This document shows, one piece after another, positions 1 through 9,817 of a stretch of 20,710 nucleotides of DNA. Origin of the DNA: Entophlyctis helioformis (lineage: Eukaryota; Chytridiomycota; Chytridiomycetes; Chytridiales; Chytriomycetaceae). How positions within the stretch are numbered: the first letter of the stretch is position 1; every line of letters starts with the position of its first letter. The notes under the pieces are model-generated. The model did not search any database. It was not told where the DNA came from and saw only the letters and a program-made list of their open reading frames with translations. Position numbers and translations under genes: made by a program. Where the stretch lies: positions 1-20,710 of the forward strand of contig JAHLKH010000317.1 in the NCBI GenBank assembly GCA_025526915.1. The letters run 5' to 3'.

Positions 1-289
1 CATCTGCCTGGCCGCAGGCTTCTGGACGTATGCAGACACTCACAAACACAACGCTTGCACGCACACACACACCTCACACATGGCCAGGCCACGCCCGCTT
101 CCGTCACCTCTGCCAGCTCGCCCCCGGCTGCCGACGCAGCCACACCGTCGTTGCCTGGTGAGTCCAGAATTGCCTCACAGCGCTCTTGCCCCGCCCAGCC
201 CCGCCCAGCCCTGCGCCGTCTTGTGCAGTGCCGCCGTCCAGCCCAGTGCAGTTCAGCGCCTCTGTCGTCTCAGCAGACGCTGCACTCGA
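1..289 (+). other. Left edge: 5' UTR or upstream exon of the SH3 gene
   Basis: There is no independent gene here. A short Ala/Ser/Pro-rich reading frame (about 79-157) ends at a good donor, GTGAGT at 158. An acceptor ending at 251 would join it in phase to the SH3 gene. It may therefore be an upstream coding exon whose beginning lies outside or near the window edge, or it may be untranslated leader. Confidence 0.35.
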
Positions 290-1411
290 ATGCCTGCGCC
301 TACTGACGCCGTGCCATCACTTGGCTCTTGGGCAGCGGTCGTCATTCGAGACTTTGCGTTCCCCACCACAGATCCAAGGTTCCACGGCCGTCGCCAAGAT
401 GCATCTGCCGACGGTGCGCTTCCCACGACGTCGTCAAAGCACAGAGGCCGTCTGTCGAACCAGGCATCGGCGGCACCACAGTCCCAGGCTGCTGTCCCGG
501 CCAGTGCATCGCAGAGTAGCAGCGACAGTCGTGCTGCAGAGCATGGCGTTGTGTCGAAAGCCGGCGCGTCTGCAAGTGGCACTTCCAATGCTGCAGGTGC
601 TGCCACTGGCGTGTCGCAAGGTGGTGGTGCAACTGCAGAGGACGGCGGCGACGACGACGACGATGAGGACGATGAGGACGATAAGGACGACAGTGGCATC
701 AAGGTGCAGTGGGAATGGACATGGTCCTTCAAAGCGCCTCGCTCAAGCACCGTCTCCAAGTCTGCCCTCGCCGCGCTCAAGGCCAAAGATCTCGATGCCG
801 CCGTGCTTCCTCTGCTCGTCAAGCATCTGGAGCAACATGTCAACGCCGCAGCCACAGCCGCATCTTCCGATGCCAAGGTGCTCAAGGCGTACCGCGTTCG
901 CGCAGTGTTTCCATTCATCAAGGCGACCGAGTATGAAATGTCGATCGACTCGGGTGATGAGCTCGTCGTGTTTGCGCTCAAGGACAAGCAGGAGCCTGCG
1001 CATGTCGACGACGGTGGAAAAACGTCTGTGCCGCTCAAGACCGAGGCGGATGGAGGCAAGGGGCAGCAAATGGGGCGATGGATGTCGATCGACGACGAGC
1101 TCGCAGATGACTCGCCTGTTCGCACATCTGCTGCCAAGGCTTCTGCGTCAGACTCCAAGACGATCGATGCGTTGATGTTCGAGCCGCCTGTTGAGGACTT
1201 TGCCAAGGAGGTCAAGCAGTTCCTCGGATACAACCAGAGCTATGGCGCGAGCTGGCTCACCGCGCTCAAGGTCAAGGTTAAGGGCAAGTGGACGTCTAGT
1301 GCGTCAGCTGCTCCAGCTACTGCAGTTGGTGCAATTGGCGATGATGGCTTGGCCAAGATTAGCTTACGGGATCTTGGACTGGTGCCTGGAAATTATGTCG
1401 AGCCGCAATGA
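290..1411 (+). CDS. Acidic protein with a split C-terminal SH3 domain
   Basis: The reading frame gives about 373 residues from ATG 290. Near the N-terminus is a conserved-looking aromatic block (SWAAVVIRDFAFP, then DPRFHG). A Ser/Ala/Gly-rich linker and an Asp/Glu run (about residues 120-137) follow. The C-terminus looks like an SH3 fold. The first strands (YRVRAVFPFIKATEYEMSI, then GDELVVF) lie near residues 200-230, and the end (SWLTALKV, then GLVPGNYVE) near 315-373, with about 80 residues of Ser/Lys/Asp-rich sequence inserted between them. SH3 domains bind proline-rich peptides, often in actin or endocytic scaffolds, so a scaffold role is inferred. The start is uncertain. The frame is open back to ATG 80, but that stretch is Arg/Pro-rich and unlike protein. 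A GTGAGT donor at 158 and an acceptor ending at 251 could instead add an upstream exon. The gene converges on the next one, with a gap of about 110 nt. Confidence 0.75.
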   Translation: MPAPTDAVPSLGSWAAVVIRDFAFPTTDPRFHGRRQDASADGALPTTSSKHRGRLSNQASAAPQSQAAVPASASQSSSDSRAAEHGVVSKAGASASGTSNAAGAATGVSQGGGATAEDGGDDDDDEDDEDDKDDSGIKVQWEWTWSFKAPRSSTVSKSALAALKAKDLDAAVLPLLVKHLEQHVNAAATAASSDAKVLKAYRVRAVFPFIKATEYEMSIDSGDELVVFALKDKQEPAHVDDGGKTSVPLKTEADGGKGQQMGRWMSIDDELADDSPVRTSAAKASASDSKTIDALMFEPPVEDFAKEVKQFLGYNQSYGASWLTALKVKVKGKWTSSASAAPATAVGAIGDDGLAKISLRDLGLVPGNYVEPQ

Positions 1412-1492
1412 ACAGCGCCTCTCCAGTGGCAACAATGCGCACAGTCTAGTTGGCATTCCACTCTGATCCATTCGAGCGACAAAACGACAGTC

Positions 1493-1498
1493 TTTATT
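1493..1498 (-). terminator. AATAAA polyadenylation signal of the cNMP-binding gene
   Basis: A canonical AATAAA on the minus strand lies about 22 nt after the stop codon at 1520. It sits within the short convergent gap shared with the SH3 gene. Confidence 0.65.
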
Positions 1499-1519
1499 GC
1501 GAATGCATCGAGCCTGCCA

Positions 1520-4500
1520 TCAGAGCCTGCACATGGCCTGGTTCTGCCACTGCTGCCACCCATTCCGCTTGACCCACTTTTCTCCCGTGCGCCGCAGCAT
1601 CATCTCCTCAACAATCTTGCGTTTGTATGCATCCCAGCCCTTTTGGATGACAAACTGGTCCTGCATTGCCTCGACGGGGATAGAGAACAGGATTGACGAA
1701 TCCAGCAGGTTCTTGAGCATCCCCCACGACATGATGCGGGCAAAGTCAATGCGCTCCATCGTGATGCACACGACCGGATTCACGGCAATGACAGACACGT
1801 ACGACCGGTTAAGGCTGAGCGCGTCGTGGTCGTTGATCTTGGAGATCAGATCAAGCCGGTCAGCTGTTGTGCTGGCCACGACGCCTGCTGGCAACGGCTC
1901 GGGAAACGAGGCACCTTCGTGGATTTCGGCGAGGCTGACGGTCTCTTGGATCCGCTCTTCGCCCTTCCGAATCGGCTGTGTCGATTTGCGGTCGGGCCGC
2001 AGCCGGTAATCGCCATTGCCCACCGCATACTTGCGGAACAGCTGGATGCTTTTCTCGATCCTGCACTTTCCTGATACAATGAAAAACAGCCGCTTGTTGG
2101 AGTCGTTTTCCTTCTGCAGTCGGCAGGGGTTGTTGTGTGTCAGCCATGGCCGGCATAGTCTGCTGTGCACAGCCCGTCAAGGGGAGACATGGACGTACTT
2201 ACCAGAATCACCGAGTTGCGCTCATAGTGCCGGACCTGCGTTTTGAGCACGGCTTGCTCGAGAATCTGGTCGTCGGCAAGGGCAAACACAGGCACGTTGC
2301 GCAGGAGCCTGATGCGTGTCATGACATCCGACACCGAGTCCTCGCCAATGATGATATTGCGGTAATCATCTGTCCGCAGGCATCCCCACCAGTCAGTCAA
2401 CGCAGCGCATGCCAGCGCGCGTGCCTCGCGTCAAGTCAAGCCAAGCCAACGACTGCACCTTTATCAATCCGCAAAAACTCGCATGGTGCTGTGCAAATGA
2501 CCGTGGTGGTCCGTCGCTCCTGATACGAGCCATCGAGCGCAACCTCGCCAAAGCAGTCGCCCTGGTTGAGCAGCGTGAGTCGCAGCTGCCCCGTGAACCC
2601 GTCCGACCGGTCTTTGAGAACCTCCACCTGGCCGCTCAGGATAAAGTAGAAATAGTACGGCAGGTGGCCCTGACGGATGATCACAGAGCCCTTGCGGTGG
2701 GCCTCGTACGACATGGCGTTGCAGAAGCGGATCCGTTGGTCGTAGTTGTACTTGGCAAACGAAGTCATGCGTGTCATGAGCAGGCGGTTGAGCATTGCAA
2801 TCTCGTCCTCTGTTTTCGGCAGCTTCTTGTCCAAGTATTGCTGGATCTGGCGTGGGAATCCTTGTCAGTGGTGTTGCGCATCAAGACGAGTTTGGCATGA
2901 ACAGCAGAGTACGCTTACTTTGGTGCTCAGGATGAGATCCGCCTGGTACTGGAATTCTTTGAGGGCGTACGTCAGACTGCGCTCATTGACACCAGGCGCA
3001 TTGTCAATCTTGCGACCGCCGGTGTGCACCGTGTGTTTGAGGTTGTGCAACAGCTTCACGACGGTGCGGATTGCAAACAGCCATCGCTCGCGTGGCGAAA
3101 GGACAATGGTTGCCACTCGCAGGCTCTCGAATGCTGGCGACTTGTGGTTGCGCAGACACGACATGGGAGTCTGAACCTTGACTGCCTGCCGGATGAGGGA
3201 CGCGATATCCAGAAACGCATACGGTGGCGACTGCAACTGCTGCTGTTGCTGCTGCTGCTGTTGTGGTGGTGGTTGCGCTTGAAGTGGCAGTCGCTGGGCA
3301 GGCAGTTGTGGAACAATGCCCGCGCGTGCCATGATGGCCTGTGTATCTGCTGTTGTTGCCTTGGAGGTCTTGGACACGCCGCCCTCGCTCTCTGCGTCCA
3401 TCTCATCCTCCTGCACGCCGTCTTGCAGAGGATCTGATGCGCCGCTACCGGGGTTCGTCTCTGAATTGTTGCGTGCAAACATGAGCGCTCGGCGTGGGTT
3501 GTTAGCAACGACTCCGGCAGCAGCCAACAAGGACGACTTGACGTATCCGGCCTCCTGTAAAGGAATGCTCGTCGCAGCCTCCTTGTGCTCGATCGAGATG
3601 GTCTTTTCCTTCATCAGGTACGTGATCGACATCACGCGCTTGAGCGAAGATGTGGAGTTCTCCTTCATCGCAGCCATGAGCTGCTGCGATCCGCTCGCTC
3701 CGTCGTTCTGCTGTCTCAACTCGCCGTTGCTTGTGGTGGGACTGGAGAAACTGCTGAAAACGCTTGTAGTGCTGTATCCCGCGTCAGAAGATGGCGCGCC
3801 AGTGCTCATGGCGGCCGGTGGGATCATGGAGCCAAACACAGACATGCGACGCGGCTCTGGCTTTTGTGGGCCTTGGGCATAGTGCGATATGCCGCCGTTG
3901 ATACTGGATGGCGCTCCTGAAACGGACATGCTCTGCGAAAGTCTTCTGCTGGTCTTGGATTGCTGCTGTTGCTGATTGGCGAAGCTCTTGTGACGGTTGC
4001 CAGCTTGTACTGTCTCGCTGGATGAGTCAGTAACGGATGCCGCGACTTGAAGGGATCCGCGACGCTGCTTGTCTGCAAAGCTGCCACCTGCGCGGCTTTC
4101 GGCGAGAGATGAAGTTGTGACCGACGCAACGCCGCCGCCGCTTGGCTTGATCGCATCTGCATGCAGCATTGTTTTTGCGGCTTTGAGAACCTCGTCATCT
4201 TCGCCGCCGTCTTGCCCAGCATGCCGCGAAAGCGTTGATGCCCGATGGTGCTGTTCACTGAGACTGCCATTGGCCACGGTGTCGCCATCATCGTCCTTGT
4301 CTCTTGCGGTCGCATTTGCCACGGACTCACGAGCACTACTTGTGCTGTGAAAACTACTGTCACGGTGCTGAAGATGCCCATCAGGTGGATGCACAACACT
4401 GGGTCCGCGACTCTGGAAATCGTCCTCGCCTTCCTCTTGGATCGTGCGTGCATCTGCGTGGCTTCTGATGGGCGGAAGCACGAGACCCTGGTTGGGGATG

Positions 4501-5579
4501 CTCGAGTGTCCTGATACAATGCTTGCAGCGTCGATTGCCGGTTCAACCGACTTGGCTGTCGGCTTTGACGAAGATGCTGCTGCTGCAGCGGCGGCGGCGG
4601 CGGCTGCCATACATGCTCGTGACTGTCTGCGCGCCATGTCGAGAATCTTGGCTTTTTGGATCTGCTCGCGAATGTCTGCTTTGGTGACTGTCGCGCCAGG
4701 CTCTGCAAGTGCTGGCCGCCCCAAAAGACTCGGAACTGGGCCGACTGTGCCGCCTCCGCCGCCGCTGACATGCGACACGGGCTGGTGCAAAGCGATCAGT
4801 GGCAGCCCAATGTCTGCAGCTGTATGGCCACCAAGCAGAGGCTGGGCGGTCGTGCCAGTCGCGCCTGAAGTGGCTGCAGCAAAAGCTGCCATGCCCTCGC
4901 GAATAAAGGCCATCTTTTGTTCGCGCCGTGCTCGCCGCTGTGCAGAGTATCGACTTCCGCGCCGTCCGCTGTCGTCCTCTGAAGATGACCCAGCCGAATG
5001 CGCGAGCATATTGAGCAGGCGTCGACGGCCGTGATGGAGCTGAAGGTACTCTTCCTGGGCTTGCTGGTTGACCATGGATCGCCGGTGCCTGTACAGGAGA
5101 ATGGATCCTGATATGCCGTTGTATGAGCCGCGTGGGACGACACCTGGCGCCGCAAGCCCGCCTGCGCCGCGCATCTGCGGAAGCAGCTGTGGCGGATTGC
5201 GATGGTGCGAGCGGCGGCGAGGCGAGATGGCTGGAATTCGCGGCAGCGATGAGAGGGGCGATTCAGTCGTGTGGTGATGGTGGTGTTGCTGGTCTGTGCT
5301 GTGTGCGGGCTGGAAATGGTGGGCGTTGCTGGACATGTTGTTTGGTTGGTGGTGTGCGACTGATGCGTTTGCATGTGTTGGCATGTGCTCAGAGGCCGAC
5401 GAGCCTGACGAGCTGGCGATGCTCGAGTTGAGCGAGGCGATCGCATCTTGCTTCTGCAGCCGCATGCTGGGCTTGCTGTTTGGTGCCGACGATCTTGGCG
5501 GAGGCTGAGTGGGTGTGTATCGTGCGAATCGGTTTGCCGGCAAGAACAGATGCCTGCAAAGGTCGCCTCTGGCTGGCAT
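1520..5579 (-). CDS. Large protein with two tandem cyclic-nucleotide-binding domains (CNBD2-like)
   Basis: There are four exons: 5579-2919, 2846-2459, 2369-2203 and 2113-1520. The introns are 72, 89 and 89 nt with GT..AG ends, and the spliced frame gives about 1269 residues. The first ~830 residues are low complexity (His run, Ser-rich, poly-Ala, poly-Gln). A basic/aromatic block follows (ERWLFAIRTVVKLLHNL), then cNMP domain 1 (about 920-1020), which has YFYFILSG, FGEVAL and RRTTTV. These carry the Glu and Arg expected in a phosphate-binding cassette. Domain 2 (about 1020-1200) keeps LFFIVSGKCRIEK but has no FGE motif. No transmembrane channel pore or kinase domain is visible. It resembles CNBD2-type proteins, so a cAMP/cGMP-sensing scaffold role is inferred. 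The start could instead be ATG 5465, since an acceptor-like site lies just upstream of that codon. Homopolymeric tracts may be length-variable. Confidence 0.85.
2114..2202 (-). other. Intron 3 of the cNMP-binding gene
   Basis: The donor is GTAAGT and the acceptor TGCAG. The 89-nt intron is phase 0 and joins ERNSVIL to KENDSNKRLFFIV inside the second cNMP domain. Confidence 0.8.
2370..2458 (-). other. Intron 2 of the cNMP-binding gene
   Basis: The donor is GTGCAG and the acceptor ACAG. The 89-nt intron is phase 1 and joins EFLRIDK to DDYRNII, restoring the usual end of a cNMP domain. A CTGAC branch-like site lies near the 3' end. Confidence 0.75.
2847..2918 (-). other. Intron 1 of the cNMP-binding gene
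   Basis: The donor is GTAAGC and the acceptor CCAG. The 72-nt intron is phase 0 and joins ILSTK to IQQYLDKK. Confidence 0.8.
3231..3268 (-). repeat. CAG/CTG tract encoding poly-Gln
   Basis: A CTG/TTG-rich run on the plus strand encodes a Gln run flanked by prolines in the cNMP-binding protein. It is a candidate length-variable microsatellite. Confidence 0.7.
4577..4609 (-). repeat. GCN tract encoding poly-Ala
   Basis: A GCG/GCT-rich run encodes about a dozen alanines, followed by serines, in the N-terminal half of the cNMP-binding protein. Confidence 0.65.
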
Positions 5580-5869
5580 CTGAATTCTGGTCAACTCAGC
5601 ATGGCGCTCACCAATCGGCTATGACCGTTTTGTCGTGACACTCGACGATACCGTCAACGGCGCACCGAGACAGGGATGAAACGAACTCATTCGCTGGCCT
5701 GCTCACTATTGTGATACTTTAGGACATGCTGCGTGGAATGACTGCGGCATTTTGGGGGGCAAGGAAAGTGCACATGTATTCGGATCTGACGGTCCGCCAA
5801 CCGGCAACTGGCATACTCCACACTGGCATGCTGACATATCTGCATAGACGACCAACAAACACGAACGCA

Positions 5870-6360
5870 TTATGGTTCAATGGGAAGATGCACTCGCGCA
5901 ACCTGAGCACAATCAACATCCGGCGCATTGCCATCAGCAAGGGGGATTGATGCGGCGGCAGCTGGATTTTGGTGATTGTTTGGCTCGTCCTGGTTGAGTG
6001 GAGCATCATTTCCATCGCCGCTGTCAAGCAAAGGACTGTCATGACCGTCAGCATGCTGCTGTTGAGCGACGTGCTCCTGCTGTTGGGCTTGCTGTTGCTG
6101 TTGCACTTGCTCTTGCTGTTGGGCTTGTTGCTTGGTTGCATTGCCATACACAATCTCTCGTATCGTCCGCTCTGACTAAACGTCAAAGGATGCAATCAGT
6201 AACGGCATCATCAAGCGTAAACAGCAAGGTCTAGACCATCAACACATACATTTGCAAGCACAGTAGTGATAGAAAACATTCCATTGCCGCGAAAATGGCG
6301 TTTGGAAAAGGCCAATCTACGCAAGTCCATGCCTCTGTGTGTCGGATGACGATGTTTCAT
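5870..6360 (-). CDS. Small two-exon Gln-rich protein
   Basis: I infer this gene from splice signals. Exon 1 is 6360-6250, starting MKHRHPTHRGMD, with an in-frame stop 18 nt upstream. A 74-nt intron follows (GTATGT..TTTAG), then exon 2, 6175-5870. Joined in phase 0, this gives about 138 residues. The N-terminal ~50 residues are basic (RRLAFSKRHFR, then SERTIREIVYGN). Next comes a Gln/Glu run of about 30 residues, then an acidic Asp/Pro/Asn-rich tail. I recognise no domain. The matched intron length and the sensible junction are the main support. The Gln run alone could be a translated CAG repeat, so it may not be a gene. It lies about 290 nt upstream of the cNMP-binding gene on the same strand. 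Confidence 0.4.
6052..6138 (-). repeat. CAG-type imperfect repeat (Gln-rich)
   Basis: An imperfect CAA/CAG run on the minus strand, with internal units similar to TTGCTGTTGGGCTTGCTG as read on the plus strand. It encodes the Gln-rich part of the small predicted protein. Confidence 0.6.
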
Positions 6361-7353
6361 GATGACGGAAAGCAGTCAGACAGGCAGTATCGGAAGGCGT
6401 AAAGGGATCTGTCTGATTCATAGGAGTGAGCACTGATCAGCAGTTGAGTTCATGCAGCATCCATGGCCGTGTGTATATGCAAAGCTATGCGGCCAACAAC
6501 TGACCAAGAGGCGATGACCAACAGTCTGATCAGCGGCGGCAAAGGCAGGATCTGAAGCAAAACAAGGGCAGGCTGCCAGCTGCAATGGCCGTCAGTCACC
6601 GTCCATGAGGACAGGCAAGAAACGCGTGACCAGGTTGACGAGTGCAACGTACGCTGCTTGTGAGGACGTGAGGCTAAGCTGGACGGCTCTGCTGGAGTGG
6701 ATAGAGCAGCGCAGTACAAGCCGGCTTCTGGTGGTTAGCTGTATCCCATGCTGGGTGCTGGGTCCTGTGGGGGCAGCCGGAAGCCAGCCGGGTGCAGCGG
6801 CGGGTCGGATGCGTACCTGGCGCGCCGTGGCAGCCGCGCGTGCTGCTCAGCCGGACGGACGGAAAGAGGCGAGGAAAGCAACGGCTCGAGGAGCGCCGGT
6901 CAAGCAAACAGAAGGGCTGCTGCTACTGGATATGTAGAGGACGGGCCGCAGTAGTCCAGGAGAGCAGCAGCAGCGACGAGGAGCAGCAAGAGGCGGTCGG
7001 GGGTGGTTGCCAACAATGCGGAGAAGAGCAGAAAGCTTCCGACAGATCTGGCAAGCGCGTGCAGGGAGGGTGGGGCGGAGTGTGTCACCAAAGCGCCACG
7101 CAGAGTGGTGATGAGTTGTCTGGCAGTCACTGCCCGAATGGTGTCACTTGTCCTGTATCAGCCCTTGGCCGGAAGTGGTATTGTCCTTTGAATGACGTCA
7201 TGATCGAAGACATCCTTGGGTCATTTGATTGCCTTCTCTTGGCTTCTTCCTGTCAGCGTAGACTGCGGGCAACCCGGTCGACAAAGCCATTGAGCAGACA
7301 CGATCCAGTAAGGCCTAGACAGAGAGGCAGCGAGCGCCTTGTCCAGCACAGCC
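6361..7353. other. Largely non-coding region upstream of the 7TM gene
   Basis: About 1 kb without a convincing gene. Open frames exist on both strands, for example a hydrophobic one on the minus strand near 6900-7130. They lack an ATG start, have no recognisable domain and are not joined by clear splice sites. The stretch is expected to hold the promoter and leader of the seven-transmembrane gene, and it contains one clear regulatory-type palindrome (7192-7201). Confidence 0.5.
7192..7201. promoter_or_regulatory. Perfect CRE palindrome (TGACGTCA)
   Basis: The sequence ATGACGTCAT is a 10-bp perfect palindrome containing the full cAMP-response element bound by ATF/CREB-type bZIP factors. It lies about 150 bp upstream of the ATG of the seven-transmembrane gene, a plausible promoter position. 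Binding is inferred from the motif only. Confidence 0.5.
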
Positions 7354-8406
7354 ATGTCGTCGAAATATCCAGTCAACTTCCACCTACACCCCGTCGCCAA
7401 CTCCATCTTCATCTCCATCTCAGGCATCGTTATCATGATCAATATCTACAGATGCGCCACGATCGCCGCCTCCATGAAGAAGCGGTTTGCATGGGTCAAG
7501 CTTCACATGGCCATCCTGACGCTCTCTGCCGCCATAAACCTCGTCTTCTCGGTCCTCGACATCTTCCTTGGCTCTCTCATTTTCCGGTACATCCGCAACT
7601 GGGCACTCAACATTTCGTTTCTGGGGCTCAGCCTGCTCATGGTCGAAATCGGGTTCACGTTCCGGTCGTTGGCGCGATCGAGTCTTAGTATGGACGAGTC
7701 GCGTGTTGTGTGGGTGCGCGGTGCCGTGTTGGTCGCGCATTTCGTGTTGTCGTGGGCACATTACATGGAAGGCATTCTGTTTGTCTATGACGGCAAGAAC
7801 ATTGGCAGTGTGGTGAGCAGTGTTGTCCAATGATCTAGTGTCCTGTGTTCGGTGTTGGGCACAGGAGGACGACGGCTGATTGTTGCATTGTGCTCATTCC
7901 GGTAGTGGGAGATTGGCAGTCGTGCCATCTACTTTGTCGTGCTCGTTGCATACGGCGCAGGACAGAGCATCTGGATCCTACGCCGAGTCATGGCCAACAT
8001 TGTGAATTTAAAGGCGGTGTCTGAGATGACCAAGGCCAAGTACGCACATCTTCGTCGCTGGCTCGCGATCAGCATCACCATGGACGTTGTTGCAAGCCTC
8101 GGGTACTTGGCCGGCGGCATGCTGCAGTCTTCCAAGGGCAACTTGGCAGCCGTCAGTCCAGCCGTGGAGGGCATTGGATCGGCACTCTTTACACTGCACA
8201 TGTCCAGTGCGACGGTCGTGTTTTCTGACCTGTGCCAGCTGGCCATGACCCGCAAGTCATCAACAGTCTCGTCATCTGGAAGCGATTCGCAGAGCCAGTC
8301 GGCCTCGGGCACAGTAGCGACAGCCAATACTAGCACCAAGGACACCAGGCTGTCACTCGCCAAGCCCGCGAAGAGTCGCGAGAACCGTCCAACTGACGAC
8401 CTATAG
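7354..8406 (+). CDS. Seven-transmembrane protein, possibly GPCR-like
   Basis: There are two exons, 7354-7812 and 7906-8406. The 93-nt intron (GTGAGC..GGTAG, phase 0) gives a 319-residue product. Hydrophobic segments appear in this order: SIFISISGIVIMINIY, AILTLSAAINLVFSVLDIF, a segment around ISFLGLSLLMVEIGF, VRGAVLVAHFVLSW, IYFVVLVAYGAGQSIWIL, ITMDVVASLGYLAGG, and one around GSALFTLHMSSATVVFSDL. That makes seven. The N-terminus is short and the C-terminal tail is Ser/Thr-rich and hydrophilic. This is the layout of fungal GPCR-like receptors, but no family-defining motif is visible, so ligand and coupling are unknown. The start is the first ATG in frame, directly before the hydrophobic region. 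The gene converges on RMT2 with a gap of about 170 nt. Confidence 0.75.
7813..7905 (+). other. Intron of the 7TM gene
   Basis: The donor is GTGAGC and the acceptor GGTAG. The 93-nt intron is phase 0, with a CTGAT branch-like site about 25 nt before the acceptor. It joins NIGSV to WEIGSRAIYF. Confidence 0.8.
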
Positions 8407-8575
8407 CCTGGATGCGCGATCTACGAGTGGCTGTTTTGCGCCACAAACACAACCATGTCTGCAGCGTAGCTTGCAGTGCACAAGATGGGTGGAGAACGAA
8501 TAATACCGCGATTTTACTACCAACTGCTGGGGCCAGTCATGCCTTCTAGACTCTCATTGCCACATCCGTGATTGA

Positions 8576-9817
8576 CTACAAGTCAAAGCGCACGGTCGGC
8601 ACTCTGTAGATGGGCAGACTCCAGTACGCGCGCTTGGTGTCCCGCCACACATCATCGCCCAGCTCATCGACAACCACCTCTTTAAACTCGACAGAGAATC
8701 CCATGTCGACGAGGTCCAGCTCAGCAACACGGCACGACACGTCGTGGAAGAACGGGTTCGTGCCCGCGAGGCCGTTGAAGAAGCTGTACACACCCGATTC
8801 GCGCAGGTGGTTGGGCAGGATCTGGTGGAACTCCTTGAGATCGTCGTAGTACTCGCCAAACGTGTCGAAAAAGATGCCGTCGTATGTCGCGAGATCGTCC
8901 ACAACGTCTTGCCAGCGTCCAAACAGGATGCGGACGCCAGGCTTCTTGTCCCAGCCGTCGGCAAGCATCTTGGCGTACACGTCTGGATGGGCCTCGATGA
9001 TGGTGTGGGATGACGGCGAGCGTGATTGGAGCATCTCGTCGATGATGCCAAGTCCAAAGCCGACGTTGAGAACATCAAGGCCTGGTGTAGGCGCGATCAC
9101 TGCAGCATGCAGCTCCATGAGCGGCGTTTCCCAGCCCATCATGACGGCATTGCCGTCCGAGTCCAGCAGGCGGCCCTCGGAGAACGTCAGCTTGCGGCCC
9201 AGGTACTCTGCGTTGGCGACGATCTGGTCCTGCTTGGACTCGGTCACCATCTCAGTGTCGTGGTCTGCATCTGCGGTGGTCTCGGCTGGCGCCACTGCCT
9301 GATCACTCTCTCCCTCGGCTTCGCCGTCGGCGTCGTTGTCGGCGTCGGCGTCCATGTGCCCAACAAGAACAGGCTGGCCGTCGATTAGCAGAGTGCCGTC
9401 ACCAACGACACGCTGGCCGAGAAGGGCGAGCACAAACTCGGCGCGGACACCAGCACCAACGAGCTGCTCGTACAGGTCGTCGAACCCAGCCGCCTTGGCG
9501 ACCTCGCCCACCGAGACACCGGCAGCATCGACCGAGTTCCATGGAATGCGGGCGTCTTGCAGCAGCACCTCGACACACTCGGCATTGCCGCGGAGAGCCG
9601 CAAGGTGCAGGATCGATGCATCGACACCGAGGCCAAGGAACTGCAGGGATTCGTCGTCCTGGCTGTCGCTGCTGTTGAGCCGGATGTCTGTGTCGGCGCC
9701 GCGGTCAAGCAGCGCCTTGATGCGGCTGCGCACGTTCTTGTCTGTGGGTGACAGACCGTGAACAAGGGCAACCAGCTCGCCAGTTGCTGTTGCGTCGGCT
9801 TGCTGCTGGTCGCTCAT
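8576..9817 (-). CDS. RMT2: Protein arginine N-methyltransferase 2 (RMT2)
   Basis: This single-exon gene encodes 413 residues, close to yeast Rmt2 (412). The N-terminal part has an ankyrin-like unit (ASILHLAALRGNAECVEVLL). An acidic Asp/Glu/Ala linker leads to the methyltransferase domain. That domain has YLGRKLTFSEGRLLD and MMGWETPLM, then the SAM-binding motif I (VLNVGFGLGIID, near residue 250) and the acidic loop EAHPDV (near 273). GRWQDV, FDTFGEYYDDL (near 314) and VYSFFNGL follow. Family knowledge: RMT2 transfers a methyl group from S-adenosylmethionine to the delta nitrogen of an arginine in ribosomal protein L12, in nucleus and cytoplasm. The start at ATG 9817 (MSDQQQ) is preferred over an upstream in-frame ATG because it matches the family length. 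All visible core motifs are intact. Confidence 0.95.
   Translation of the reverse strand: MSDQQQADATATGELVALVHGLSPTDKNVRSRIKALLDRGADTDIRLNSSDSQDDESLQFLGLGVDASILHLAALRGNAECVEVLLQDARIPWNSVDAAGVSVGEVAKAAGFDDLYEQLVGAGVRAEFVLALLGQRVVGDGTLLIDGQPVLVGHMDADADNDADGEAEGESDQAVAPAETTADADHDTEMVTESKQDQIVANAEYLGRKLTFSEGRLLDSDGNAVMMGWETPLMELHAAVIAPTPGLDVLNVGFGLGIIDEMLQSRSPSSHTIIEAHPDVYAKMLADGWDKKPGVRILFGRWQDVVDDLATYDGIFFDTFGEYYDDLKEFHQILPNHLRESGVYSFFNGLAGTNPFFHDVSCRVAELDLVDMGFSVEFKEVVVDELGDDVWRDTKRAYWSLPIYRVPTVRFDL

Noticed and set aside
80..289. N-terminal extension of the SH3 protein from ATG 80
   Set aside because: The translation is Arg/Pro/Cys-rich and unlike the rest of the protein. A GTGAGT donor and acceptor in the stretch suggest intron or leader sequence.
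253..1233. Long open frame antisense to the SH3 gene
   Set aside because: It is Ser/Ala-rich because it mirrors the GC-biased codons of the plus-strand gene. It has no domain, and the SH3 motifs lie on the other strand.
6900..7130. Hydrophobic minus-strand frame, possible secreted or membrane peptide
   Set aside because: It starts only at GTG, has a stop close upstream and no ATG, and no splice partner was found.
6792..7688. Long plus-strand frame overlapping the start of the 7TM gene
   Set aside because: There is no ATG at its start, its composition is low-complexity Arg/Gly/Gln, and its second half is an out-of-frame shadow of the transmembrane coding region.
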